Source of the DNA: a virus
Reading direction: 5' to 3' (one strand)
DNA: 28,236 nucleotides
IMG/VR virus record: IMGVR_UViG_3300022693_000624
Span: 1 to 28,236 of that record
Shown here: positions 1 through 5,246 of the stretch, one piece after another
Numbering within the stretch: the stretch's first letter is position 1
Layout of the letters: every line of letters begins with the position of its first letter
Made by a program: the position numbers and the translations under genes
The notes under the pieces: generated by a model
Database searches by the model: none
What the model saw: the letters and a program-made list of their open reading frames with translations, nothing else
Told to the model about the DNA's origin: nothing

Positions 1-165
1 TTCTTCGCGCACCTCCGCAACGGCTTCAATTGCCAGCTCCACTTTGCTGTTTATTTCTTCGCGCTCCTTTTTTAGAGGGTCTCGCTTTTCGTCTAGCTCG
101 GCCATCTGTACATCGATAATGTTTAGTCGATCCTGCATTTCTCGTATTTGTTTTAGTGCGCTCAT
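1..165 (-). CDS. Coiled-coil protein, cut by left edge
   Basis: Minus-strand frame open from an ATG at 165 to the window edge, giving 55 residues with no stop. The start is preceded by AAGGAA about 9 nt upstream and overlaps the stop of the upstream lipoprotein gene in a TAATG junction, which supports it being a real gene. The visible part (starting MSALKQIREMQDRLN) is almost entirely charged amphipathic helix rich in Glu, Lys and Leu, predicted coiled coil, with no N-terminal membrane segment. It is the last visible gene of the lysis operon. By position it could be a spanin partner, but an inner-membrane spanin would be expected to begin with a transmembrane segment, which is absent, so function is left open. 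Confidence 0.7.
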   Translation of the reverse strand, partial: MSALKQIREMQDRLNIIDVQMAELDEKRDPLKKEREEINSKVELAIEAVAEVREE

Positions 166-284
166 TATGCAATTCCTTCGTAATAATTTATTGGCAGATC
201 AAAATTGTGGATAGGTTTGTTGATACCCTGTATACAAGCTGTGGATGAACAGCTTGTTAGTAGTAATAGTAATAAGTATTTCAT
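165..284 (-). CDS. 39-residue lipoprotein, candidate outer spanin (Rz1-like)
   Basis: A 39-codon gene read leftward. Its ATG overlaps the holin-like stop as ATGA and its TAA overlaps the next ATG. The product begins MKYLLLLLLTSCSS, a very short leucine-rich signal followed by the lipobox LLTSC with Cys12 as the expected lipidated residue. The mature part would be about 28 residues and contains two prolines and a second Cys at residue 17. Outer spanins of Gram-negative phages are tiny lipoproteins in lysis cassettes, and the position directly after the holin fits that role. No clear inner-membrane partner is visible in the window. It could also be an unrelated small lipoprotein. Confidence 0.7.
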   Translation of the reverse strand: MKYLLLLLLTSCSSTACIQGINKPIHNFDLPINYYEGIA

Positions 285-793
285 TTCTTGCCCTTACCTA
301 TGTTTCCGCCGCGGCTACCGAACCACCACGACACGCATGTAACAGTTAGAAATATGGCGGCGCTAATCATCATCATAAGCATTTCGACGAGCTCAGCGCT
401 TGGGATACTGTTCAAGCCGCCGACCTTATGCCAAACGACAGCGAATAAAGCGCTCGAGGCGAGCAACATATAAAAGGTGATGCCAGGTCGAACCCATCTT
501 AGAAAGCCATCCACCTTATTGGACTTTTGACTTTCCTGAAATGCGCCCACCTCGAGCGCCTCCACCTTAATTTCACCCTCTACTTGAGCTCGCTCCACCA
601 TCTTGTCGGCCATTTGGAGCTCATGCCCGCGTTCGTGCTCTGCCTCTTTCAAGTCCTTATCGCGCATTTTCAGCTCGAAGTTCATCTCGAGTGCTGCTTG
701 CTTGAGCTCGAGACGCTTTGTAATTAAGCCGCCGGCAAGACCAACAATCGACCCTAGCCCGGAGCTACTTAAAACAGTCATTAGCCAATCCAT
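281..793 (-). CDS. 3TM-type holin-like protein
   Basis: 170 residues. The N-terminus (residues about 8-24) is weakly hydrophobic and Gly-rich. Residues about 28-85 form a long charged coiled coil rich in Glu, Lys and Met. Two strong membrane segments follow at about 103-120 and 134-157, ending in a WWFGSRG motif and a basic tail. This arrangement and the RPGITFYMLL and WWFGSR signatures resemble the GTA/phage 3TM holin family (PF11351). It would sit in the inner membrane and time lysis or support export of the cell-wall enzyme. Its ATG overlaps the stop of the DUF5675 gene by one base (TAATG), and its own stop overlaps the lipoprotein gene. Family assignment is from memory of the pattern, not a search. 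Confidence 0.75.
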   Translation of the reverse strand: MDWLMTVLSSSGLGSIVGLAGGLITKRLELKQAALEMNFELKMRDKDLKEAEHERGHELQMADKMVERAQVEGEIKVEALEVGAFQESQKSNKVDGFLRWVRPGITFYMLLASSALFAVVWHKVGGLNSIPSAELVEMLMMMISAAIFLTVTCVSWWFGSRGGNIGKGKK

Positions 794-1188
794 TATATTA
801 CCCTCAGTTTATTGTGATGTGGTACCGCGGCGCCGAGCTCACGAAGTGCGGATATAGAATTAAGTACCGCGGGCCGGCCGGCAAGGGTGCCAACTTTACG
901 CCCAATAATAATGCAGCCCTTTGTATGCGCCGGCACATTTCCATTATGAATAAGTATTTGTGATCGGCCGGCAACATTCTTTATATGAAAACAACCGCGG
1001 TATTTGCCGCTAGATGATCGCCTCATGTAGTCACAGTCATACTCGCCGGCGGGAATGCATGAACGATTGCGCTCATTGTTGCGCCAAGGGAGCTCTAGCG
1101 TGCTGAATACCCGAGCTCCAACAATCAGTATGCCAAATATGCATGTGTCACCTACCGCGGCATATCTGATGAGTGTGATCTCCCCCAT
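793..1188 (-). CDS. DUF5675 family protein, candidate cell-wall enzyme of the lysis block
   Basis: 131 residues matching the DUF5675 (PF18925) pattern: LELPWRNNERNRSCIPAGEY near residues 31-50, then IKNVAGRSQILIHNGN around residues 69-84, then GCIIIGRKVG near 91-100. The IHNGN ... GCIIIG layout recalls the His and Cys motifs of L,D-transpeptidase (YkuD) folds, so a peptidoglycan-acting role is plausible. No other endolysin (lysozyme, amidase, endopeptidase) is visible in the window, and the gene is immediately upstream of and coupled to the holin-like gene, which is where an endolysin would be. There is no signal peptide. Enzymatic activity is inference; the family has no assigned function that I can cite. 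Confidence 0.75.
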   Translation of the reverse strand: MGEITLIRYAAVGDTCIFGILIVGARVFSTLELPWRNNERNRSCIPAGEYDCDYMRRSSSGKYRGCFHIKNVAGRSQILIHNGNVPAHTKGCIIIGRKVGTLAGRPAVLNSISALRELGAAVPHHNKLRVI

Positions 1189-1379
1189 TATTCATATGAC
1201 TCCCGATATCTAGCCGGCACAAGGCAATGCTTACCCTTGCTATTAATGATAACAAGGTGGCCGAGTCTATTAGCCTGACTAACAAGCTGCCGAGACACGC
1301 CGCTTAGCTTAACTAGGTCTGACTGTTTAAGGTCATTCTCGGCTAGCCATTCCTCTACTGTCAATCTATCTGTATTAAT
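1188..1379 (-). CDS. Small HTH DNA-binding protein, probable AUU start
   Basis: A 63-residue product if translation starts at ATT 1379, or 58 residues from TTG 1364. No ATG or GTG exists in the open frame. A strong Shine-Dalgarno sequence GGAGGTG (1393-1387) sits 7 nt before the ATT, while the TTG is 22 nt away, so ATT is the better placed start. Residues about 17-38 (LKQSDLVKLSGVSRQLVSQA) look like a helix-turn-helix. The stop overlaps the DUF5675 start as TAATG, so this is the first gene of the leftward operon. It is probably a regulator of the divergent promoters just upstream, comparable in size and position to Cro-type proteins. Start codon and target are inferred. Confidence 0.7.
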   Translation of the reverse strand: MNTDRLTVEEWLAENDLKQSDLVKLSGVSRQLVSQANRLGHLVIINSKGKHCLVPARYRESYE

Positions 1380-1382
1380 TTG

Positions 1383-1411
1383 TTGACACCTCCAATGTAT
1401 AGTATTAATAT
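1383..1411 (+). promoter_or_regulatory. Sigma-70-like promoter for the rightward early operon
   Basis: TTGACA (1383-1388), a 17-nt spacer, then TAATAT (1406-1411). The -35 is perfect and the -10 matches 4 of 6. Predicted transcription starts near 1418, about 31 nt before the first small gene at 1449. The -35 lies over the HTH gene's Shine-Dalgarno region on the other strand. Confidence 0.7.
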
Positions 1412-1415
1412 TAAT
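1404..1415. promoter_or_regulatory. 12-bp perfect palindrome over both -10 boxes, candidate operator
   Basis: ATTAATATTAAT is a perfect 12-bp palindrome that covers both overlapping -10 elements. A protein binding here would block both promoters or switch between them. The adjacent HTH gene is the natural candidate ligand. AT-rich promoter sequence can be palindromic by chance, so this is tentative. Confidence 0.4.
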
Positions 1416-1436
1416 TCATATTAAGCAATTAATCAA
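1408..1436 (-). promoter_or_regulatory. Sigma-70-like promoter for the leftward HTH/lysis operon
   Basis: On the minus strand TTGATT (1436-1431), a 17-nt spacer, then TAATAT (1413-1408). Predicted start is near 1401, leaving a leader of about 20 nt with GGAGGTG. Its -10 overlaps that of the rightward promoter, so the two cannot be occupied together. Confidence 0.55.
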
Positions 1437-1448
1437 TCGGGGATTAAG

Positions 1449-1535
1449 ATGAAAAGCTGGCGAGACTTACTAATTCAGGAAATGACACCGCAACAGATTA
1501 GATATTTTCTAGCTATGAGGAGGTGGTGCAAATGA
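1449..1535 (+). CDS. 28-residue leader-type peptide, hypothetical
   Basis: A 28-codon frame beginning MKSWRDLLIQEMTPQQIRYF, first after the rightward promoter. Its stop overlaps the next ATG as ATGA, consistent with a translated gene. The upstream ribosome site is weak (GGGGAT, about 6 nt before the ATG). The peptide is an amphipathic helix with a basic, Trp-containing end. No function recognised; it could simply help load ribosomes for the next gene. Confidence 0.45.
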   Translation: MKSWRDLLIQEMTPQQIRYFLAMRRWCK

Positions 1536-1675
1536 CAATGTCTCAGTACTTACAGCTTAAGCGCAAGATGCTCAAGGATTACGTCTATTACCGGCGCCGT
1601 GGGATAAACCCAATTCCCATGGGCAAAATACTCAGAACGCTTAAGGCGCAGAAGAGGCTAGTTACCAATGCTTAA
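1532..1675 (+). CDS. 47-residue basic hypothetical protein
   Basis: A 47-residue product, MTMSQYLQLKRKML..., with a strong AGGAGGT ribosome site (within 1518-1525) 7 nt before the ATG. It is rich in Lys, Arg and Tyr (YVYYRRRG), which suggests nucleic-acid or membrane-surface contact, and it lacks cysteines. It overlaps the preceding gene by 4 nt and the following one by 8 nt. No family recognised. Confidence 0.6.
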   Translation: MTMSQYLQLKRKMLKDYVYYRRRGINPIPMGKILRTLKAQKRLVTNA

Positions 1676-1850
1676 CGTAATCAACATGGCCGACGCCGTA
1701 CAAGATCTATATGTGATTGGGCCGATTGATGAATCAGACGCACACAAACGATTAGTAGCAAAACGACTAGGGGCAGATCATGATTATATCACTAGAATTC
1801 TCAAGGGGACGATTGGACGGGAAGAAATCGAGACCAGTTTCAAGCGGTAG
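1668..1850 (+). CDS. 60-residue hypothetical protein, possible HTH
   Basis: Starts at ATG 1668 with GAAGAGG about 10 nt upstream, overlapping the preceding gene by 8 nt. An internal ATG at 1686 lacks a ribosome site. Residues about 30-47 (LVAKRLGADHDYITRILKG) resemble the turn and recognition helix of an Xre-type helix-turn-helix. The whole protein is small for a repressor. A regulatory role in the early operon is a weak inference; 'hypothetical' is the safe label. Confidence 0.55.
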   Translation: MLNVINMADAVQDLYVIGPIDESDAHKRLVAKRLGADHDYITRILKGTIGREEIETSFKR

Positions 1851-1891
1851 GACTAACGATTATTATATAGGTTATAAGGAGGGTGCAGAAT

Positions 1892-2680
1892 ATGCCAGAG
1901 ATACAAGACCAATCAAGAAACATTTACCAGCGCGTTAATGCGGTGATGCAGGAAATTAAATATATCCAGAAAGACGCCAAAGTCCAAGGGTATCTAGCAG
2001 TTACCCACGACAAGGTTACGTCTGTGCTTCGCCAGCCGCTTGTGGATAACGGAATAGTGGTGGTTATACAGCAAGAGAAAGGCGAGATACTAGAGCGAAG
2101 AGACAAGGCTAATGGCGTTAACATGCTCTTGTACTCTGGCGCTTACGTTATTAATTTCGTAAACATAGATGACCCAAAGGACTCTATACCCGTTCGCATC
2201 GAAGCGCACGCGGCTGACAATGGCGACAAGGCCCCCGGCAAGGCTGCAAGCTACGCGACCAAACACGCAATGCTTAAGCTGTTTAGCTTGGAGACTGGCG
2301 AGAACGACGAGAGCAGAGAGGCTGAGCCATTGCTACATAGCGATATACAGCAAGCGAATTTTGAGGATTTACTCTCAAGGCAAGACGGCCTAGGCATGAC
2401 TATATTCTCGCAGACTGTAGGTCATGACGTTATGTCATCACTCACAAATACATTCAAAAAAGGTGAGATATCGTCAAGCAAGGCCCTACTTAGAGAGCTA
2501 ATAAACAGCGGCTTTGATGACATTATCAGGACGGCTACTCAGATATCTGATTTGATAGCAAGTGATGATCCCGCCGTAACTGAGCTTACAGATGAGCTTG
2601 AAGGTATGGAAAAGAGACTCGTTGCTAAGCAGTTAAGCAAAAGCGATATTGAGCACTTAAAAAAACTAAAACAGGATTAA
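1892..2680 (+). CDS. erf: ERF family single-strand annealing recombinase
   Basis: 262 residues from ATG 1892. The strong site AAGGAGGG (1876-1883) is 8 nt before this ATG and overlaps the in-frame GTG at 1883, so the GTG cannot be the start. The N-terminal half carries ERF superfamily (PF04404) features: an early helix (YQRVNAVMQEIKYIQKDAK), the YLAVTHDKVTSVLRQPLVDN segment, and GKAASYATKHAMLKLFSLETGE near residues 116-137, where ERF proteins have their conserved G/S-A-x-TYA-x-K region. The C-terminal half is charged and helical. ERF proteins anneal complementary single strands during recombination and circularisation of phage DNA, as in P22. The SSB-like gene follows after 3 nt. Confidence 0.9.
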   Translation: MPEIQDQSRNIYQRVNAVMQEIKYIQKDAKVQGYLAVTHDKVTSVLRQPLVDNGIVVVIQQEKGEILERRDKANGVNMLLYSGAYVINFVNIDDPKDSIPVRIEAHAADNGDKAPGKAASYATKHAMLKLFSLETGENDESREAEPLLHSDIQQANFEDLLSRQDGLGMTIFSQTVGHDVMSSLTNTFKKGEISSSKALLRELINSGFDDIIRTATQISDLIASDDPAVTELTDELEGMEKRLVAKQLSKSDIEHLKKLKQD

Positions 2681-2683
2681 ATA

Positions 2684-3028
2684 ATGAAGATAGGCGTAAG
2701 TTTGAATTTAGATGTAATGAAGATAGACAAGGCAAGACTGGTTGCCGGGAGTAAAGGCACGTACTTAGATGCCACCGTGTTTATAGAGATCGATATAAAA
2801 GACCAGTACGGCAACAGCGGCATGATCACTCAGAACGTAAGCAAGGATGAAAAAAACAACGGCATCAAAGGAAACATCCTCGGAAACTGTAAGGTGTTCT
2901 GGTCTGACACGCAAAGAAATGAAGCTCATGCTCAAGGTCATGCGCAGGTTGCTCAAACCGTAGCCCCTCAAGCTCAGCAGCCACCGCCCCCAGCAATAGA
3001 TAATTTTGACGATGACATCCCGTTTTAA
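2684..3028 (+). CDS. Single-stranded DNA-binding protein with SSB-type acidic tail
   Basis: 114 residues. Residues 1-80 are predicted beta-rich, consistent with a small OB-like fold (repeated hydrophobic strands such as YLDATVFIEIDIKD). Residues about 83-103 are a Gln/Pro/Ala linker, and the end, DNFDDDIPF, is the classic SSB C-terminal tip that docks partner proteins. It starts 3 nt after the erf stop, so the two are co-translated; SSB and annealase partnering is common in phages. It lacks obvious sequence similarity to E. coli SSB in the N-terminal domain, so the call rests on tail, size and context. Confidence 0.8.
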   Translation: MKIGVSLNLDVMKIDKARLVAGSKGTYLDATVFIEIDIKDQYGNSGMITQNVSKDEKNNGIKGNILGNCKVFWSDTQRNEAHAQGHAQVAQTVAPQAQQPPPPAIDNFDDDIPF

Positions 3029-3036
3029 CTTAACAG

Positions 3037-3490
3037 CCATACCCAAAGGACAGAAATGAAAACTTTAATTATTTTAACTGTAGCACTTACCATTCTTGTA
3101 ACTGGCTGCGAGCGTGATGCGCAAACGGCCTCTCGCAACCTCTCAAAGGCTGGCGATATGTTCGAGATACAAAGGCGCATTGTTTTTTACAACGGCATAA
3201 ATGGTGAGTACATGCTGACTGTTGAGGGTAGGTGCTCAATCAAGGATAGCAATCGACAACTTGAGGTTACATGTAAGACCGGGCCTAAAGCTTTCAAGAA
3301 GCACTTCTTGGGGCTATCTGACAATGTCACATATTTTGCTGAGCAATTAGGCGCAATAAAGGTCAGTACGTACCATAGCCGCATTATCTGGAAGCCTCAA
3401 AGCATCATCCCGAATATTGATGTAAACGCCTCGTCTTCTGATTTTGTTGAGACTATGACCAAGTAAACATCCATAACCATACCCAAGGAC
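3037..3490 (+). repeat. Short direct repeats flanking the lipoprotein gene
   Basis: CCATACCCAAAGGAC (3037-3051) lies just before the lipoprotein gene and CCATACCCAAGGAC (3477-3490) just after it, differing by one A. The repeats include the ribosome-site core AAGGAC. The unit bounded by the repeats is about 440 bp and contains exactly one gene. Confidence 0.6.
3056..3466 (+). CDS. Phage lipoprotein (beta-sandwich type)
   Basis: 136 residues with a signal peptide (MKTLIILTVALTILVTGC) and lipobox LVTGC, Cys18 being the lipidation site. The mature part has a predicted short helix, then beta strands (RRIVFYNGINGEYMLTVEG, residues about 41-59) and conserved-looking cysteines at 61 and 73. It resembles proteins annotated in enterobacterial phages as 'beta-sandwich lipoprotein', for which an outer-membrane, superinfection-related role has been suggested by analogy with other phage lipoproteins; I cannot confirm that. 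The ribosome site is AAAGGAC. The gene is flanked on both sides by nearly identical 14-15 bp sequences, so it may be a removable accessory gene. Confidence 0.75.
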   Translation: MKTLIILTVALTILVTGCERDAQTASRNLSKAGDMFEIQRRIVFYNGINGEYMLTVEGRCSIKDSNRQLEVTCKTGPKAFKKHFLGLSDNVTYFAEQLGAIKVSTYHSRIIWKPQSIIPNIDVNASSSDFVETMTK

Positions 3491-3509
3491 GGGTAGAGGA
3501 GAGTGAATA

Positions 3510-3593
3510 ATGTTTGAAACAATAGCGGTATGTGCATTTACGGGCGCGGTATTTTTAGTGATGGGCGTATTGATGAGTAGACGCGATGTCTAA
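3510..3593 (+). CDS. 27-residue single-pass membrane peptide
   Basis: MFETIAVCAFTGAVFLVMGV followed by LMSRRDV: one hydrophobic segment (residues about 5-22) with a positively charged C-terminus, which predicts the C-terminus in the cytoplasm. The upstream AGAGGAGAGTG gives a good ribosome site, and the stop overlaps the YbcO-like gene by 8 nt. No function recognised. Size and topology fit small phage membrane effectors, but this is inference. Confidence 0.55.
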   Translation: MFETIAVCAFTGAVFLVMGVLMSRRDV

Positions 3594-3879
3594 ACTAACT
3601 AAAGCAGCGAGGGGGCAAGAATGCACAGTACAGCTATATCCATATTGCAACGGAAACACAGAAACGGTAGTACTTGCTCATGCGCCTTGTGAGGATAAGG
3701 GAATGGGTTTTAAATCCCCTGATTGGTGGGGCGCTGATTGCTGTAGCGCTTGCCACGATATTATTGACGCGCGCACCCGTGTGGCTGATATTCCCAATAG
3801 TGAAATATATAGACGTGTTATATGTGGCGTATACCGAACGCTTAAAAGGCGCATAGAGCAGGGTGTAATTAAAATATGA
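3586..3879 (+). CDS. YbcO-like (DUF1364) nuclease-domain protein
   Basis: 97 residues beginning MSKLTKAARGQECTVQLYPY, the characteristic opening of the lambda YbcO/DUF1364 family (PF07102). Likely metal ligands are Cys13, Cys21, His32, Cys35 and the CCSACHD motif at 52-58. The family has a zinc-stabilised HNH-like fold and is found in the nin-type recombination regions of lambdoid and P22-like phages, where it is thought to act as a nuclease. Here it is followed by a RusA-like resolvase, matching that context. It is coupled to the following gene by an ATGA overlap. Confidence 0.85.
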   Translation: MSKLTKAARGQECTVQLYPYCNGNTETVVLAHAPCEDKGMGFKSPDWWGADCCSACHDIIDARTRVADIPNSEIYRRVICGVYRTLKRRIEQGVIKI

Positions 3880-4148
3880 TTGTTATCGAACTACCTTTTC
3901 CGCTGCCAACGTGGAATAGATTACTTGGAATGAACTGCTGGGAGAGAAAGAAATTAATAGACTTAACACACCGCATGACCTTGTTGTGCACTCAGTACGA
4001 AAAAGACTCGCAGACATTGACGGTATCTCCGCAAAGGCAGTTATTGATGGACTCATACATGCCGGGCTACTTGTTGATGATTCGGCCGCGTTCATCAAAA
4101 GCATCAGGTTCACCCAAGAAAAGGGCAAGGTCGAGAAGACGACGCTGA
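3876..4148 (+). CDS. RusA-like resolvase, N-terminal half (frame A)
   Basis: The 90-codon frame starts at ATG 3876, overlapping the YbcO-like stop as ATGA. Residues 1-37 (MIVIELPFPLPTWNRLLGMN, then WERKKLIDLTHRM) look like a RusA N-terminus: a first beta strand, Pro-rich turn, Asn, and basic helix. From about residue 40 the frame becomes low-quality and ends in a run of Arg, which is what the antisense-like overlap with the real C-terminal frame would give. The conserved RusA aspartates are missing here and found in the -1 frame from 3986. Either a -1 frameshift joins them, or the gene is broken, or these are two separate genes. Confidence 0.6.
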   Translation: MIVIELPFPLPTWNRLLGMNCWERKKLIDLTHRMTLLCTQYEKDSQTLTVSPQRQLLMDSYMPGYLLMIRPRSSKASGSPKKRARSRRRR

Positions 4149-4168
4149 CTTTTACGGAATGCAAATGA
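3986..4168 (+). CDS. RusA-like resolvase, C-terminal half (frame B)
   Basis: The frame is open from 3920 after a TAG, with the first usable start at GTG 3986; no ribosome site is obvious there. The product carries the RusA catalytic signature: RKRLADIDGISAKAVIDGL with Asp residues spaced as in D-x-D/N-xxxK, then AGLLVDDSAAFIKSI with the paired Asp, then a final strand. RusA enzymes are homodimeric Mg-dependent Holliday-junction resolvases using these acidic residues. Without the frame A half the protein would be only 60 residues, about half the family's usual 120. Its stop overlaps the next ATG (ATGA), so translation through here seems to matter. Confidence 0.6.
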   Translation: MHSVRKRLADIDGISAKAVIDGLIHAGLLVDDSAAFIKSIRFTQEKGKVEKTTLTFTECK

Positions 4169-4332
4169 AAGTAATTGATAATAAAGCATTTAAAACCGGC
4201 GAGGTTATACGCGTGAATTCATACCGTACTTGGATTGTGAAATGGCACAACGGCGATCGGTGCGGGCTAACTCCGCTGGACAGGAAAGAGAAATTTTATG
4301 GCAAGCCAAGATACGAGGTGATAGATGATTGA
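4165..4332 (+). CDS. 55-residue hypothetical protein
   Basis: Starts ATG 4165 (an in-frame ATG at 4159 is an alternative) and ends TGA 4330-4332, overlapping neighbours by 4 and 8 nt. Contains strand-like stretches (GEVIRVNSYRTWIVKWHNGD) and a basic, aromatic C-terminus. It looks like a compact beta-barrel of SH3 or KOW size, but no family is recognised. Confidence 0.6.
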   Translation: MKVIDNKAFKTGEVIRVNSYRTWIVKWHNGDRCGLTPLDRKEKFYGKPRYEVIDD

Positions 4333-4648
4333 TTTAACAGATGCAGAGAAAGCTTTAGACTTTTTAAAGAATACAGACAAGGAGTGCGCAAGATTAAAGG
4401 CTCGTGCCACCGCTCTTGATGGCATGAAGAAGTCCGTTGTGGCCCTACTGTATAACGAGATAGAAAGCGGTAGTGCTGCTGACAAGCTAAAGAAGTCTGA
4501 GGGGCATCCTGACAATATCGCGCACCTAGAAAATCTTAGGCAAGCAAACGAAGAGTTTCATAGCATGAACAATCAGAGGCTTACCGCATCAACACAGATC
4601 GATATGTGGCGTTCGGTTAATTCAAATCAAAGGAAGGGCAATATTTAA
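4325..4648 (+). CDS. 107-residue coiled-coil hypothetical protein
   Basis: Almost entirely helical and charged, with AEKALDFLKNTDKECARLKA near residues 7-26 and a second helical stretch ending in an IDMWRSVNSNQR motif (about 92-103). This resembles small conserved proteins in recombination/replication regions of many siphoviruses and podoviruses whose ends contain a similar '...E.WR..... R' helix. Function unknown. The ribosome site is GAGGTG just before ATG 4325, inside the preceding gene. It follows the recombination genes and is probably expressed with them. Confidence 0.75.
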   Translation: MIDLTDAEKALDFLKNTDKECARLKARATALDGMKKSVVALLYNEIESGSAADKLKKSEGHPDNIAHLENLRQANEEFHSMNNQRLTASTQIDMWRSVNSNQRKGNI

Positions 4649-4649
4649 C

Positions 4650-5246
4650 ATGAAGTATTTATTGGTATTAATTTTAGTGACTCTAATTAGTTGCGGTAAA
4701 AGCTCAACGACAAATCAGAATGTTGCGACTGTAGCTCCTGTAGAGCCAAGCAAGACGTATTTAATCACCGGGCAATCCAACGCTTTACGCTGTGATTGGT
4801 CGTACTTTACACACACTTACGGTCATGATGTTTATATGATTGCAGAAGGCGGCGCACCGATTAAGCGACTAATCAATAACTACAATGGATTGAGCGGGGA
4901 ATTTGCAGGGATATTCTTTATTCACGGTGAGTCTGATGCGGGCAATAAAAAAGATCCGAATGTTTACGTCAGCCAGAGTATAAATTACTTCAGCAAAATC
5001 TATAGTGATATAGGCACGGTCCCGGTCTACATATCAACAGTTGGCTATCACAAAAAAGCACAGCCGGAACATTACGACGCGCTAAGAATTGCAATGAATG
5101 AAGAAGCAGAAATAAATGATCTATGGACGATAGCTTTCGACGATGCTCAATCATTCCCTGATCGAGACATGCTGACCGATAACGTCCACTTCACCCCCGA
5201 AGGTTGCAGGGAAATGATGGACAACTTCGCGGTTAGTATTCGTTAA
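4650..5246 (+). CDS. Lipoprotein SGNH hydrolase, sialate O-acetylesterase-like
   Basis: 198 residues. Signal peptide with lipobox LISC (Cys15) followed by a Ser/Thr/Pro linker to about residue 35. The catalytic domain shows TYLITGQSNA (GQSN at 41-44, Ser43 the likely nucleophile), FIHGESDAG (92-98, the GES-D/oxyanion block) and DNVHFTPEG (Asp177 and His180, the final DxxH block). These are the SGNH/SASA (PF03629) blocks in order. Members remove acetyl groups from sugars. Lipidation would anchor it in the host envelope rather than in the virion. Its 3' end overlaps the tailspike 3' end by 14 nt on the opposite strand. Substrate is inferred to be a surface polysaccharide. Confidence 0.85.
   Translation: MKYLLVLILVTLISCGKSSTTNQNVATVAPVEPSKTYLITGQSNALRCDWSYFTHTYGHDVYMIAEGGAPIKRLINNYNGLSGEFAGIFFIHGESDAGNKKDPNVYVSQSINYFSKIYSDIGTVPVYISTVGYHKKAQPEHYDALRIAMNEEAEINDLWTIAFDDAQSFPDRDMLTDNVHFTPEGCREMMDNFAVSIR

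Noticed and set aside
527-857. Plus-strand open frames opposite the holin-like gene
   Set aside because: Shadows of the minus-strand coding sequence; no ribosome sites and cysteine/leucine-rich nonsense composition.
5233-5246. Bidirectional terminator between esterase and tailspike genes
   Set aside because: The coding regions overlap here and no stem-loop with flanking A/T runs is visible.
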